Of a stretch of DNA of 64,000 nt, positions 23,871 to 36,390 are shown in pieces. Every line of letters starts with the position of its first letter. Within the stretch, counting starts at the first letter, position 1. The notes beneath the pieces are model-generated. The model had not been told where the DNA came from and ran no database searches. It was given only the letters and a program-made list of their open reading frames with translations. Source of the DNA: Margaritifera margaritifera (Eukaryota > Mollusca > Bivalvia > Unionida > Margaritiferidae); NCBI GenBank assembly GCA_029931535.1, contig JAQPZY010001620.1:578501-642500 (forward strand). Reading direction: 5' to 3'. The translations under genes were made by a program, and so were the position numbers.

Positions 23871-23873
<3 letters not shown>

Positions 23874-24038
23874 ATTCGATTCTTCTTTATAAACGTTTTT
23901 GATGGAATGATAATCTCATTTTTCATGAGCAATTTTCATTCAAAAATCAACCAGTTGGTGACTAGTAGTGACACATTTATTAGTAATTTTATCGAAGCGT
24001 TTCCGTATAATTTGTCAAACAATACTTGAGTTTTTTAA

Positions 24039-24041
<3 letters not shown>

Positions 24042-24118
<77 letters not shown>
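24042..24118. repeat. (AT)n microsatellite
   Basis: Perfect AT run of about 77 bases. Confidence 0.97.
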
Positions 24119-24123
<5 letters not shown>

Positions 24124-25499
24124 TAAAGGTATTGATGTTAAAATCTTTACAAAAAGAAGTAATTCTTGAGCAAATATAAGGTATATAATTTATGCAATAG
24201 ATTTGTGTCTCTTAACAAGGTGCAATAAAAAAATTAATAATTCTTTGTCAATGCTATATTTTTACACGTTCTTCCATATATATATGTGTGTGTGTGCGTG
24301 TGTTTGTGTGTGTGTCTGTGTGTCCTTGTTTTTTTTAGATCAAACAAAATAAATTGAATTACAAGTTTTTTTTTTTTAAAATGGTTATTTTATAAACCAT
24401 AATAAATGTCAAATGGACATAATCTTCATTTAGAATCAACTTGACTTCAGGGCGAATATACATGTCTAGTAATGACTCGCCTCCTTATTGGTAAGGTAAA
24501 AGAGTGAAAAGATTTTCAAGATGGTAGTACTGAATTTCCAAGGGGCACCATTTTTATTTTTGAATTAACAAAATATAGCCTTTAGAATGGATATGTGTAA
24601 TGTTTCATGACCAGTATCCTAATTAATTCCGAAAAGTAATAATAACAAGATTTTTACTTTGATACTTTAGAAGAATAAATAACAAGATTTTTAAAAAGCT
24701 GGCATGGCGACCATATTGAATGCATAAGGAGCACCCTTAAGATAAACTAGATCTCATTATAAATGTGTCTCCTTCCGCCGCCATATTGTGCCATGTGAAC
24801 AAAGTCGTTCCGAATATAGATGTCAATGGCGTTGAATTACATCCGAAGTTTCTTTCTCGACTTGAAGAAAAAGGCAGAGAATTTTCCGAATGGTAATACA
24901 CCATGAATAAGCAAGGTAGTAAATTAGGATGTAACCTTCTATTTATAACATCAAGCACAAACCTTAATAACATTCTCTTTTTTTTTTTCTTAGAAATATT
25001 TCCAGTTAAGAGGCTACGTTGCATATGATTATTGTGGTGTTATGTTTTTGTGAAGTTTAACACCTCTATATTTTATTTTTTTCATATTACTTTCAGCATA
25101 CAAAAATGTAAAGCATTTAAAATGAACCATATTTCAAAATAGTTTTCATTCTCAGACAGCTTTAGAGATCACCGATAAATAATTTTCTCTACTAATGTTC
25201 TGGTCTATGAGGCGAACATGTGCTCAAAATAAAAATCAAAATTAAAAAGTCTCGTGCACAGTTGACCAGAATCTCAATTCCAGACAGCCATTAAATGCTT
25301 CGAATCTTAGATAATTCAAGCAGACTTCGTACAAACTAGGTGAAGTACTGAACTTCGATAGTCCGTGCCGGATCCTGGAAGATCACTGTAAGACGCGCAA
25401 ATAGGATTAAGCAAGGTATCGATACCTTGGTGAAAGGTATGGTGCTTCACAAAGACATGGGGTGGATCCGGGGACGGGTGGCGAGGTTGAGCCGTCGCC
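24119..25499. other. No gene seen
   Basis: Contains a GT-rich tract (24285-24322) and patches such as AAGATGGTAGTACTG and GGCATGGCGACCATATTGAA that look like old dispersed repeats. No gene is visible. Confidence 0.4.
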
Positions 25500-25585
25500 C
25501 TCCCCCTAAAAATGAGCCCGAAACAACGCCGGGGGTTAGGCTCCACAGACCCTTCGCCTACTTGTTTACGTCCCTCCTCCGATAT
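25500..25585 (+). repeat. Dispersed repeat, copy A
   Basis: GGGGGTTAGGCTCCACAGAC followed by CCTTCGCCTACTTGTTTACG (to about 25570). The reverse complement of 56630-56690 carries the same order (AGGGTTTCCATCCTACAGAC, then CTCTTGCCTACTTGTTTACG), so the two loci share an ancestral repeat. Ends are not defined. Confidence 0.6.
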
Positions 25586-25767
25586 TTCTGATTCGACACT
25601 TAAGACCTTACTACATTATACACACAAATATTACAACAGAACACTTCCAACTGCCTTAAAATTGAGATGCATATAATTCAGTGGAATAAAGCTGCAGTAC
25701 AAAGGTGGGTCAAGCTAATTCTGCTCTTTCTCGAAGCAATTTGCTACGAAAAATCTCTCGTCTCTTT

Positions 25768-25824
25768 CTGTCTATGTCTTTCTGTCTCTGTCTGTCTGTC
25801 TGTCTCTCTCTATATATATATGTC

Positions 25825-25868
<44 letters not shown>
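25768..25868. repeat. CT/GTCT/(GT)n compound microsatellite
   Basis: CT- and CTGT-rich tract, a short TA run, then a GT run of about 40 bases. Confidence 0.95.
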
Positions 25869-25869
<1 letters not shown>

Positions 25870-27570
25870 TTACCAGGTGTTATCAGTGACGTTCATGGTA
25901 TATCCTTTTTGTAGCTAAGATAAATTTGAAGAAAAGAAAACATGATAGATGTAGCAAACTTAATTATAATTTTAAAAAGCGGACAAAGTGGCCAAACTAT
26001 ATAACGACTCCAACAAAGTTAATATTGTTCTGCACAGATTATAGAACAAATATTAACTGAATATGTTAACTTAGTGACAAAGATATGCGTTCAAATCCAT
26101 CACTGACTCTTCCTGTAGCACTTGATAATGATGTACATATATGCACATTGAATTCTATCGTAAACAAGCTTTTAAAACCAGCAATACACTAGTGCGAAAA
26201 TGATTGATTACAAAAAAAGAGCAGGACGTATTTAGCAACGCTGAGCAAAAGGTCAACAGCCGGAGAAGAATTTAAAGTAATCAAAATTACTGGTGCGGGT
26301 GTGTTAGCTAGTGATATTTTCATTCTTTCTTTGCTTTTTTATACCATCGCAGTAAAATTGTTACGATAAATTAGTCCAAAGTATTATCACATTTGTTCGT
26401 TCATAGTGTGGACTTCATTTGCAAAGAAAAAAAAAAAACTCTTTGATAGACACTTATGTTTGCAAACTATACCTTGAGATATGAGATAATGGTTACTTTG
26501 ATATACGGTATTACCAGATTGGTTTCATGTTTTGGCATGTTTCATTGAGTCCCGCATGGTGATGTTAAATTGCTTTTGTATGAGTCTAATTTGAAGTTTA
26601 AATAGTAAAGATATTGGTCGAGCTGGCCAGAGTCTGTATAAATTTTACAGCAAAGTTTTGTTAATTAAGAAAGATTTTTTTCTGGTAATGAGGCACACAA
26701 CGTCCTGTACTTGTGTCTCAAGTACAGTAACCAAAATAAGCTTGTCTGTGAACGCAAATAAAGCTCATTTAAGTGTTTCTACACTTTTTCCTGCCGTTTA
26801 TTCAGAGCTTTGAAGCAATTATGGAACCAATGAGAATGTTCTTGGGAAATATTTGTATTTTAAACTAAGTATTAATGATGTGCTATATGTTTTTATTGTT
26901 TGGTGTGACTAAGTCTGAGAAAGATCTCCATAAGCTAATTTAAATTCAAAGCTCCGTTGTTACTAAAAACAAAAAAGTCTGCACGATATAACCTTCTAAG
27001 TTTTTCGTGCCGTAAAACACCAAAATAAAATCCTGATATGTTAAAATACTTTAATTTCATTAGAAACAACAACATACACATTTCTTGATAAATGGCGTTT
27101 ATTTTATGTTATACTGCACCATATCCGTTGTAGCAAGCAAATAGTGCTTGCACGCTTTGCTTGTGGTACAGCTTCATTTATTTTATTATTTATTTATTTA
27201 TGTATTTCTTTTTTAATATTTCTTTATGGCAGCTTAACTTACCTTCTGATACTTTATATTGTTTGATATTGTTAAAAGAAAGTCAAAGATCATCCAGCTT
27301 GTTATTATGTCATTCGATTTTTAACTTTTACTCACACGTGTTTTTGAATTAAATTCGGCACGCACGCGCGATGCTCTTGGGGTGTTGTTGTCTTGATTCC
27401 TTCTATTTCCATACGGTTTTAGAACATTAAAAATGCATACTTTATTGATTTTCATCGCAAGACAGCTGATATTGATTTTCTTTCCATATGAGTAATTACC
27501 TCACCCACGATAACATAATTTATTATATATTTCATAATGAGATATTGATATATACGACGGAGAAAAATAA
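25869..27570. other. No gene seen
   Basis: About 1.7 kb of AT-rich DNA with no recognised coding or repeat feature. Confidence 0.45.
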
Positions 27571-27573
27571 TAT

Positions 27574-27615
27574 TGCCACAGTGGCGATACCAATTTTATC
27601 GCCACAGTGGCGATA
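27574..27615. repeat. Duplicated palindromic 17-mer
   Basis: TTGCCACAGTGGCGATA and ATCGCCACAGTGGCGAT occur 8 bases apart. The second is a perfect inverted repeat around a single central A. Confidence 0.8.
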
Positions 27616-28551
27616 TCACTTTTGCAACTACTTTTTCTTCCCATTTAGGAAATATATCTGGCCTTAAGTATGTTATTAAAACCTGTATTTCAATATTAAG
27701 GCCTATTTCATTCTTCTCCTGCTCCTTCTCTCTCTCTCTCTCTCTCCATTAGGATCAACATATCTTAAAATGTGTCAAGACTGTAGACCCTCTAGTTAAC
27801 ATGTATGTAATCAATGAGACGCCATCAAAAAAAGAACTTCAAATTTTTATCTAATTAGTTACACATGAATCAGGCAAATTGTTAGTAGCTGAGCTTACAT
27901 GACCTGTTGCAATTCGATATTTTCTGTCGCCCATACAGTATTGTATATCTATTATACTCTACGACAAACAGCATACATATTTTGGAAAACCTCTTAATTA
28001 ATGAGAGTAATGAAATTGTTTAAGTAGCGATTTTAAACCCCCAGCCACCCCCACCCCCATCACAATCATACTCGTGTCTGAAAAGGACAGAGAAATCGGA
28101 CATTTACGAGTGTTAATTGCTGCCTGAAATTAAGTAACAATCGAAATTTCGGGTGAATCCCGTTAATGGCTAGACACACATCTATGTAGAACGTTTGTAC
28201 GAAGGGTTGTGTAGCTATTAACTTGCGCACATATAGAAAAGAAGAAAAATCATTCAGCTTGAGGTCACACCCTGGCTGTTCTATTTTATGGTGTGACCCC
28301 GCGATACAGTGGTGCGAGTTCAAGTAAGAGAAGCAAGACGGTTTGGCCTTTCAGACCCCCACCCCCCCCCCCCCCCACCAAAAAAAAAAAAAAAAGTTCC
28401 GAAAACATTGCATTACGTAATGTTGAAGAAAAAATGATTGTTGGATATTTTGGATATTTTGTTGTTTGCGATAGACAGACAAGATATTAATAGGTGTTTA
28501 GTCGACATTGTTGTAAATGACCTTTTCTTCGCTGTCTAATTCTGATATCTT
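27616..28551. other. No gene seen; small repeats inside
   Basis: CT run at 27724-27747. GGTCACACC at 28263-28271 with GGTGTGACC at 28290-28298 forms a 9-bp inverted repeat. A C run at 28356-28377 abuts an A run at 28380-28395. Confidence 0.45.
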
Positions 28552-28734
28552 ATGGACAACATACGTCCTTCAGCGGGACTAGCGACATTTTTTATTTTCA
28601 TTACTTCCGTGTCTACTGTACATGTCTCGTTCTTATTAACCATGCCTGCGGAATTTTCATCTGAAAGAACAACTCGAGCTGTCAAAATGCAAGAGCCATC
28701 AAAGAGGATAGCAAACTATCACATCTATCGCTGA
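28552..28734 (+). CDS. Candidate 60-aa peptide with hydrophobic start
   Basis: ATG-to-TGA frame of 60 codons. Residues 8-30 (AGLATFFIFITSVSTVHVSF and onward) are strongly hydrophobic, like a signal peptide or anchor. The rest is basic and polar (SSERTTRAVKMQEPSKRIAN) with one KR pair. No family was recognised. The start has G at +4 but C at -3. It may be a chance frame. Confidence 0.18.
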   Translation: MDNIRPSAGLATFFIFITSVSTVHVSFLLTMPAEFSSERTTRAVKMQEPSKRIANYHIYR

Positions 28735-28799
28735 CGTTAAAACTACTTAAGTGCTAACGCCCTCTTGAAATCCGTCAGCACTCGAATCTCGATTTGTCA

Positions 28800-28886
28800 T
28801 ATATACATATATAATTGTACATGTACAATTTGGTCTTATATTTATATACATATATAATTGTACATGTACAATTTGGTCTTATACCT
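28800..28886. repeat. 43-bp tandem duplication with 16-bp palindrome
   Basis: Two nearly identical 43-base units each carry the perfect palindrome ATTGTACATGTACAAT (28814-28829 and 28857-28872) followed by TTGGTCTTATA. Confidence 0.92.
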
Positions 28887-29324
28887 ATAACTCGGTGTAA
28901 TCTTCCTATCACAAATATCAAAATACGCCAATAGATGGTAGGATTAGAAAAGATCCCCTCCAAGAGATACTAAACGCATTCTGTACAGAATCATGTTTCT
29001 ACGCAAAAGAAGAACTCCGTTCGAATTGGCCAGTGGAACATAATATATATACTCATCATGTACATCTATTTCTACTGGACTCGGGTCTAACAGATACTCG
29101 TACATATACCGACTTGAGAGAAAGATAAAAGATCAGTGGAAACTTCCGCATACTAATAATTAATCTATTAGCGATATACAATATAACATTAAAAATTCAG
29201 TTACATATATTGAAATGAAAATCCAATGAGTTTTTGCCAAGAATGACGTCAGAACTGACCTCAGTAAGAAGTCTAATTTTCCAATGAAGATCTGGGTGAA
29301 CGATTGGTAAATTAATGATAAAAA
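28887..29324. other. No gene seen; single CRE
   Basis: Unassigned sequence with an isolated TGACGTCA at 29244-29251. Confidence 0.45.
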
Positions 29325-29558
29325 AGGGGGACGCGTTCGGGAGTTTTTTTTTCCCCAACACCCCAGCCCCTTAATCTAAGCCCCCGGTTTCAGGGTTTAG
29401 ATGGGGGCTGGGGTGGGGGTGGAGGTTGGCAACTGACGAAAACTGTTCTCTGTGGCAAAGTAGGGGCGCCACTAAAGAACATTGCCACCTGGTGCCTCTG
29501 TAGCGGCGCCATTAAAGAACATTGCCCCCGTGCGCTTCAAATCCTCGCGCCGCCACTG
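29325..29558. mobile_element. hAT-type MITE fragment, same family as 42.6 kb
   Basis: The right end GCGCCGCCACTG (to 29558) is the complement of a CAGTGGCGGCGC terminus. The interior shares CAACTGAC, TTCTCTGTGGCAAAGTAGGG and TAAAGAACATTGCC with the element at 42642-42902. A GGCGCCA-TAAAGAACATTGCC block is duplicated internally. The left terminus is missing or decayed, so no target duplication can be called. Confidence 0.7.
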
Positions 29559-32500
29559 AGTAGAAGTTGTTGTCAATCTAAGACCCATCGATGTATTATA
29601 GAGACATAAATATCTCGAAGACTGACCAATAAGCAACCCTCCTTATTTAACGCTCTTTCCTTGGGGCGGGGAGGTGTGGGGGATGCGGGTGTAGGCTTGG
29701 GGGCTGCGGGCTGTACCCAACAAATCTACACTCAGGAACTATTTGCTCCTTTCTATGCTGATTAACAACGAAACACCACATATGACAAGAAAAAAAAGTT
29801 TCACCAACATTTCTGATGAATTTATCCAGAACCACGTCAATTATGGAGAAGATATTATTAAATATGTCAACTATGTATGATCTGCATATGTTGTTTCTAT
29901 ATTTAAAACAAAAGTTCATAATTCCAATATTTGCACTAAGCCCCGGCAACCCACGTTTGCAATGCAAAAAGTCTTACTAATTGTAAATATATTGCTAGAT
30001 ATGAAAGACTTATTGCTTTTAATAATAATGATAAGCTAGCTTCAAAATTTTAGCTAAATCCAATCAATACCTTTGGAGTTATCCAACGTCAATTTATTAT
30101 ATATTCGCTATATTTCAGTCTCCTTTGTGGGACGTTTCCAGTTTTTTCTCCCACGTGCTTACTTGCAATACTGTGCAATCACTCATGCCCGGCAACAGCT
30201 GGTGACCTGGCTATTAGGTCAAGAGTAAAGTGTTAAGGAGGTGCTAAGTAAGATAGATTGACATCATGAAACTAATGATTAGCCTTCCTCTCCCATATTT
30301 GATATACCAGAATGCTTGTTGCATTAAATCATACAATTTTAGGAAACACAAACGTTTAGCTTATTTGGCTAGGAAACTACAGCTGCGAAAATATTGTTCG
30401 CCGAAAAGTATATGATAAAGTTTTAAGCATTAATTACTCGCAAAAATTTATGTTGCTAACATTTTGATTTGACTGCATTCGCGAAAATTCAATGACCCTA
30501 TAATAATAGTATTACAGTTTTTATTTAGAGTGATAAGAAGTACAGTTAACTCAACCGATTTTCACCAGTTAATGTCCTACAGATTTGAAGCAAACACTAA
30601 GCTGTCATTGAAGCATGTCTAAGCTGTCATTGAAGCGTGACCATATCACTCTTCAATGTATCCAGTCATGTATAACAATGGCATACAATGTACAAACTTT
30701 GATTTTTACAGGTATTTGCTTTTACTGAATTGGAATGCGCCGTGCCCTGGAGTAAATACACATATACTCAATCCCTGCACAAGCGGATTATTCAAGATTC
30801 GAGAATACCTTTTCGGGTTAACGAATCGATTAATATTCAGATATATCAAATATAGTCACAAAGGCCTCAAGTCAAAACATGAATTTTGAGAGAATGGCAT
30901 TGATGGGTTGCTTTCGTATTCTATTAATATATATATATGCATGGATTTTTACTAAGATTTGTAGAGTATATATGTCGATTTACTTTGTGTAGTAGACCGC
31001 GTTTATATGGCACCCTCCATGGATTTGCTGCCCAAATTAGGGTGTACAATGTTACATTTTAGGTGTAACTGGTGGGTAAAACTTCCTTTCCAAACGTCCC
31101 AAAAGTCTGAAAAAAATATATACTCCAATAATTTTATTTTTTTACTAAAAGCTATGAAATTTAAATCAAAGAATTAAAAAGGATTTTTTTTTAAATATGG
31201 TTGCCTGGAGGTTAAGAGGCAGCATTGTTTTTAGGACGAGGGTCTTGTAGAGGGCAAAGAAAGAACACCAACATAGATCCCTGTTAAATGTACACGTCCT
31301 ATAGAATTTTCCAATAGACAGTGCTTCTACATTGACCTCCCCCTGCCCGTGTCTCTACACGCGTCCGCCATTAAGCTACAAATTACAAGTACTGATTCTG
31401 TATGTGCCTGACATGAGAAAGACTGAATAAACAGAATACGCCGCAAACACTTCCGTATTCCTTTATTGCTCTAAATCAATTTTATTTCCCTTTAAATCTT
31501 CGAATGTGTACTCTCAAACAATAGAGTAAACATTTACATCAAAATTTAAGTAAACAAAAACAACAACAACAACAATTTTTACGATTTTACACATTAATCG
31601 TTACACTTTTGTTCACAGAATTAAAGTCCTTATTTCTGAAAAATTATCTTGCAGGAATAATGGGAAATGTCTGTCCATTTAGTTTAAATGAAGTAAGAAA
31701 TAAAATTGAAAATAAGTAAAATCTGAAATAAAATGTTTTGACAAATTATCTGTTAAAGAAAGACCAAAATGCCCAAGTAATTGGAAAATTACCTATATGA
31801 TATATTTGATTTTTTCGTTGCTTACCTTTTTCATAATTAATCACAAACTAAATAAATACTTATGGGAATTATAGTTACTTTTCTTCTTTTTACGATTTTA
31901 TAATGTAAGTAGTGTGTGGGAAGAAATAATATGTTTCATAATGTTTATTATAAGTTAATAAGTAAAAATGACCTTTATAGTTACTAAGGAAAGGATCGTA
32001 CAGATGTAACCGAATTCTTTAATAGGCACAATCGTTTATAGTTTTTATGTGTTCTGGGAATTTTCAAATTTGACATAAATCGAAAAAGTGAATAGACTTT
32101 TTTACATTTATTTATTAATAATTGTAATTATTTGTTGAAATTAATACATATTTAATTCATTCGTGTGCTTATTTATCGGTATATGTAATTCAGTTATGCA
32201 CCTACTTGTGTTTTATAGGTGAATAAGTAAAGGAAAAAAATACGTTAGCGAAAGTGATGGTAAGAAAAGTATTACCTTTTTTAGCTGGCGTGATTATTAA
32301 AGGACCCCAAAAATTAAATAAAAATATTCTTTTGAAGACAATTTGATTAAATTAGTTAAATAATTCAAAATTTAGAACTAGGAAATAAATAACTGAGGAA
32401 AATATGAATGATTCCATGAATTACAGAATCTGGATAAAAAATGAACTAATTATACGAAATTTCACGGGAAAAGGTATAAATTGTAACAACAGTGAAGCTA

Positions 32501-33110
32501 GAGGGAACTCAATTCACCAAATATTTTGTTCACAGCAATGTGCTGATTACCTAAATGCTTGTACAAATAAATGTTATTTACAGCAAATGTGTACGAATAT
32601 AGCTTCCACAGTACCGAGCACTGTGCGATATCAGTGCTGTAATGGAGGGATGTCACGTGATACAAGCATGACAGCGCCCATTAAAACCGTAATGGAAAGG
32701 TCTATACAATAGTAAGTGCATTCAAGAAATGTATGAAAGCTTTCTGCTCATCTGGAGCATATCACACCTTGAGTAAGTCATTGCTTTAACAATTATACTG
32801 AATACTGCAGGTAGTGTTGCTTCTATCAATGGCATTTACACAGGGGTTACGAGATTGCAGCCCCTCCCCCCACCCCCGATTTTTCCAGTTAAAAAGTACA
32901 CTATTTAATAAAGCAAGACAGAAAGTAGCCTATTCAAAGAATAAAAAAGCTTTTACCCGACCAGATGAGCAGAAAGCTTTCATACATCAATTTTTTTTTT
33001 ATTTTAGTGTTAAAGCACATTTAGCAAGTGCCACTTCTGGTCTTCAGTTTGCAAGACTTTTAAATCTGACATTGAGCAATTTACTCAAAGATTTGGGACA
33101 AAATTCACTG
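29559..33110. other. No confident gene in 3.5 kb
   Basis: AT-rich DNA. A frame at 32404-32712 (+) encodes 102 residues with eight cysteines but no signal peptide and no recognised fold. A 111-residue frame at 32814-33149 (+) runs into the antisense of the LINE remnant. Neither is supported as a gene. Confidence 0.4.
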
Positions 33111-33119
33111 TGTATCCAA

Positions 33120-34690
33120 ACCTATCGAAGACACTTGCATGACGGCTAATTGTCTATATAAGAAGAATATTCGTACGAATTTTTTTGGAAGCTTCTGTAT
33201 AGTAGAACTTTTATGTCTTAATTGAGTATACCAGTAATGATTGCATATTCTGAATTGTATAAGGATTGTTCTATATTTATCAATCAAACATATGATAATG
33301 TCCTAAGGAAATTTCAATTTAAAATACATTATATATTTAAGCCTCGAGAGGAATTATTCGACTGAGTATAACATGTCTCAATGAATTGATAGTTTAATCG
33401 TTTCTCAAGTTTCTTAACTAACCAAAATGAGTTATACGTGAAATTTTCTTGTTCGTACCAAATATATGCAATGCCCGTGTCTTCAAGTACTTTTGTGACT
33501 AAAGGTAACCATTTTCTACAATAATTTTAAGAATAATGCAGCTCAACAGCAAGTCTACACACAATCTTGGTCACTTTACTGTTTTATTTATAACTATATT
33601 CGTAAAAAAGAAATAGCCTGAGTTTTGATAGAATTTAAGATAAGGAACCGATACAGTTCTCCGTATGTCATAAAATTCGGTGTTGACTAGCTAACTTCTT
33701 TGCAAAATATAAATATAATATTTGCAATGACTCTGTATTTTCAGAACACCACATTTCACATCCATAGAACATAATTTGTAAAATTAATTGATCACAAAGC
33801 TTCAGCTTACACTCTATTAGAAGTGATACATTGTGAATTTTTCCTTACATCCCAAATATAACTTTATTTGCTTTCTCAAATAAATGTTTTATCGCTGTAT
33901 AGAAGCTTCTATTATATTTAAAATGAATTTAGAGATAATAATGTGAATCAACGTTTTCCAAAGGCTGAACATTGTACAAAAATGGTATTTTATATTTTCT
34001 TCTGTTAGCTGTTAATGTTTTCGTTTCTGCCACATTTACTTCAAGATTCGATGGCATGCAATATTTATAGAAATGGTCTAATGCATTTTGTAAGCCGGTA
34101 AGGGAGACTGATAACAATGACATCGGCATACAACAATAACAACAATTTAATATAATTGTTCAACTACTGCCACAGCTTCTCATTTAAATACTGGACGCCA
34201 TGCACATTGTCCTGTCTAAAAAAAAAGATTCTTAGCAAATAAGAACGTGGAAAGGATTTCTCCTTGTCGAATACCAATTTTACACATGAACAAGTCTGAT
34301 AGCTTGTCGTTAAGTTTTACACATGACTTGGTTTGCCTGTACATATTCATTATTACATTCAGACATTTTCCATCAGTTTGGGATATAATAAGTTTACACC
34401 AATGTTCTTTCCTCCAAACAAAATCAAACCCTTTCCAAAAATCAATAAATGCACAGGACATTATCTTATTTTGAGAGAGAAGTAAATCGACCAGATTGGA
34501 ATGAAAATAGTATCGGTTGTCGAATGGCCTTTACGGAAGCCGGTTTGTGGAGCAGTTTTAAGTTCACCCTTTTCATCATATTTTTTAATATAATACTTAA
34601 TACAGTGGTGACATGTTTTCACAAAACAACTTCAGAAAACAATAACTCGCTAATTGTCTGAATCTCATATTATCTCCTTTATAATATAGG
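33120..34690 (-). pseudogene. Decayed LINE reverse transcriptase and C-terminal region
   Basis: Read on the minus strand from high to low coordinates. QTGFRKGHSTTDTIF (about 34500-34545) is an RT fingers motif. After a frame change comes AFIDFWKGFDFVW (palm motif) and GIRQGEILSTFLF (about 34240-34280). A degraded YADV lies where the catalytic YADD box should be (about 34122), at a second frameshift. LQNALDHFYKYC...VNVAETKTL and NVDSHYYL follow. After stops, KLCDQLILQIMFYGCEMW (about 33755) and FMTYGELYRF follow. NSFWLVKKLE...FIETCYTQSNNSSRG (about 33340-33440) and LIDKYRTILIQFRICNHYW (about 33230-33285) complete the usual post-RT tail. Many stops and frameshifts make it inactive. The tail resembles LINE families common in aquatic invertebrates and fish; the clade was not determined. 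Confidence 0.85.
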
Positions 34691-35379
34691 CATTATACAA
34701 TCTTGAAGCCATTGTTAAAGTATTATAGAGTATCAAATACAGTATTCAACAAATCATTAAATTGCATGTGTTTAAAATATATTCATTTAACATGTTATCC
34801 AATACTGCTGCTTCAGTTCTTTTCAATTTTAAAAGGTCTTTCTTACCTCCTCGTTCGTGATATAATAGTTCAAGTCTTCATTTGAGGTATTATTAGCAAT
34901 TGATGGTATATGGTCAAATTGGTAATCATGTAAAGTCATCTAATGAGACGTATTGATTACAAACATCTCATTTACTGCAGTTATTTAACATCCGTCAATA
35001 TTCCTTCTGGTTTTTTCCTTAAATTTGTCCGAGCTTACACTGGAAGTTATGCTTTTAGAGATTTCAGTGCTTCTTCAATGTTGTTTTATAAGTTTTACTG
35101 GCCACTTTTAATGATTGCTTGTTTACACTTGTGTTGTCGAGTAATAGCCTATTTATTGCTTGTTTACGCTTGTTTTGTTGAGTAATAACCTATTTATAGC
35201 GCAGTGAAACTGGTTTCGCATTATCCAACAATCTATATTAAACCGAGGCCTACGGGGAAATTTCGTGTGTGAATACTTCGTGTGTGTATAGTTATATCCA
35301 AAAGTTGATTCCGCAGACAAAAGAAATCCAGAGCCAGTTTTTTCAACATTCAAAGGCGAACTTAATTACAGTTTGATGA
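34691..35379. other. No gene seen
   Basis: Unassigned. It may include the decayed segment between LINE endonuclease and reverse transcriptase. Confidence 0.4.
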
Positions 35380-36042
35380 TTATAGTATTCGCTTACCCTC
35401 CAAATGTTTGTACCCACTGACGATTTCAAAAACGAAAAGCAACTTGGATATAAAAAAATGCACAAAACTTAGTCATTTCATTCATCAATTTATAAGTTCT
35501 AACCTCATTGTCACAAGGAGATTCCTAACACTGTCAACTTATTGGCGTTTCAAACCAAACGGAATATATCGATGGAAACAAGCAGACAGACTGCTCACTG
35601 TCCTTTTCTGGTTTCTAGAAGAGTCCATTTCAGTAACAATTGTGTTCTCTGCACACAATAATTGCAATGTCTAGTTTTACTATTTCTAAAAATAACTGAG
35701 CAAATAATAATGAGGAACTCTTTCACACGTGTGTTCAAAGAGATGTTACTCCTAAGCTGATGTCAGTATCGAAGACGGTGAACTACACCACATCTGTTGC
35801 CTGAAAACATAGACTTGCCTATGCAAATATGGCGACCGTGTCACTAAAGAAACTCCCGTTTGTTTTGAAACGTCAAAAAGTTGACAGTGTTAATGACCCC
35901 CTGGCGACAATCAGGTTGGAAATTAGAAATTGATGAATGAAATGCCTAAGTTTTGCGCATTTCTTTTTATATCCTTGATGCTTTTCGTTTTTAAAATCGG
36001 TATGGGGTACAAACAAACGGGAGGGTAAGCCCATACTATCCT
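35380..36042. repeat. Large inverted repeat, arms about 180 bp
   Basis: The left arm (35380-35562) and the reverse complement of 35856-36042 share the same blocks in order: GCTTACCCTCC, TTTGTACCC, AAAACGAAAAGCA, GGATATAAAAA, CATTTCATTCATCAATTT, AACACTGTCAACTT and CGTTTCAAA with CAAACGG. The arms differ at about a fifth of positions by eye. The loop is about 290 bases. It could be a MITE with long arms or two old copies of one repeat inserted in opposite orientation. Confidence 0.8.
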
Positions 36043-36293
36043 TTGTTTTCACAGTCGTCACGATTGTGTACACAAATATCCACAATGCAACGCGCGCACC
36101 TTGCGCCGCCATTTTGCTTCCCTAAAAAACCTTTGTCAATACATTAAAGACAAAACAAAATCTCGGATTTAATCGTCGATAAGGATATTTACTTCATCGA
36201 AATAATACATAGATTATACTGGAAACTAAGTGCTCCTACAGCATCATAGATAAAATAAAGCTGAAGTTCCCTGGTTTATGTCGGAAGACGGAA
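36043..36293. other. No gene seen
   Basis: Unassigned sequence; a GCGCCGCCATTTTGC patch lies at about 36102-36116. Confidence 0.5.
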
Positions 36294-36390
36294 TAATGAA
36301 GTTGAACCTCAATCATGCATATTTCTATCAATTGAACCACCTCAATCATGCATATTTCTATCAATTGAACCGCAATCATGCATATTTTTA
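36294..36390. repeat. About 30-bp tandem repeat, 3 units
   Basis: Units share AATCATGCATATTTCTATCA followed by ATTGAACC. Each has ATGCATAT, close to a POU octamer. Confidence 0.85.

Noticed and set aside
32404..32712. 102-codon frame with eight cysteines
   Set aside because: No signal peptide, no recognised cysteine spacing and strongly AT-rich codon use; not enough to call a gene.
35873..36112. 79-codon frame beginning MAAQGARVALW
   Set aside because: It lies mostly in one arm of the large inverted repeat and the other arm does not preserve the same frame.
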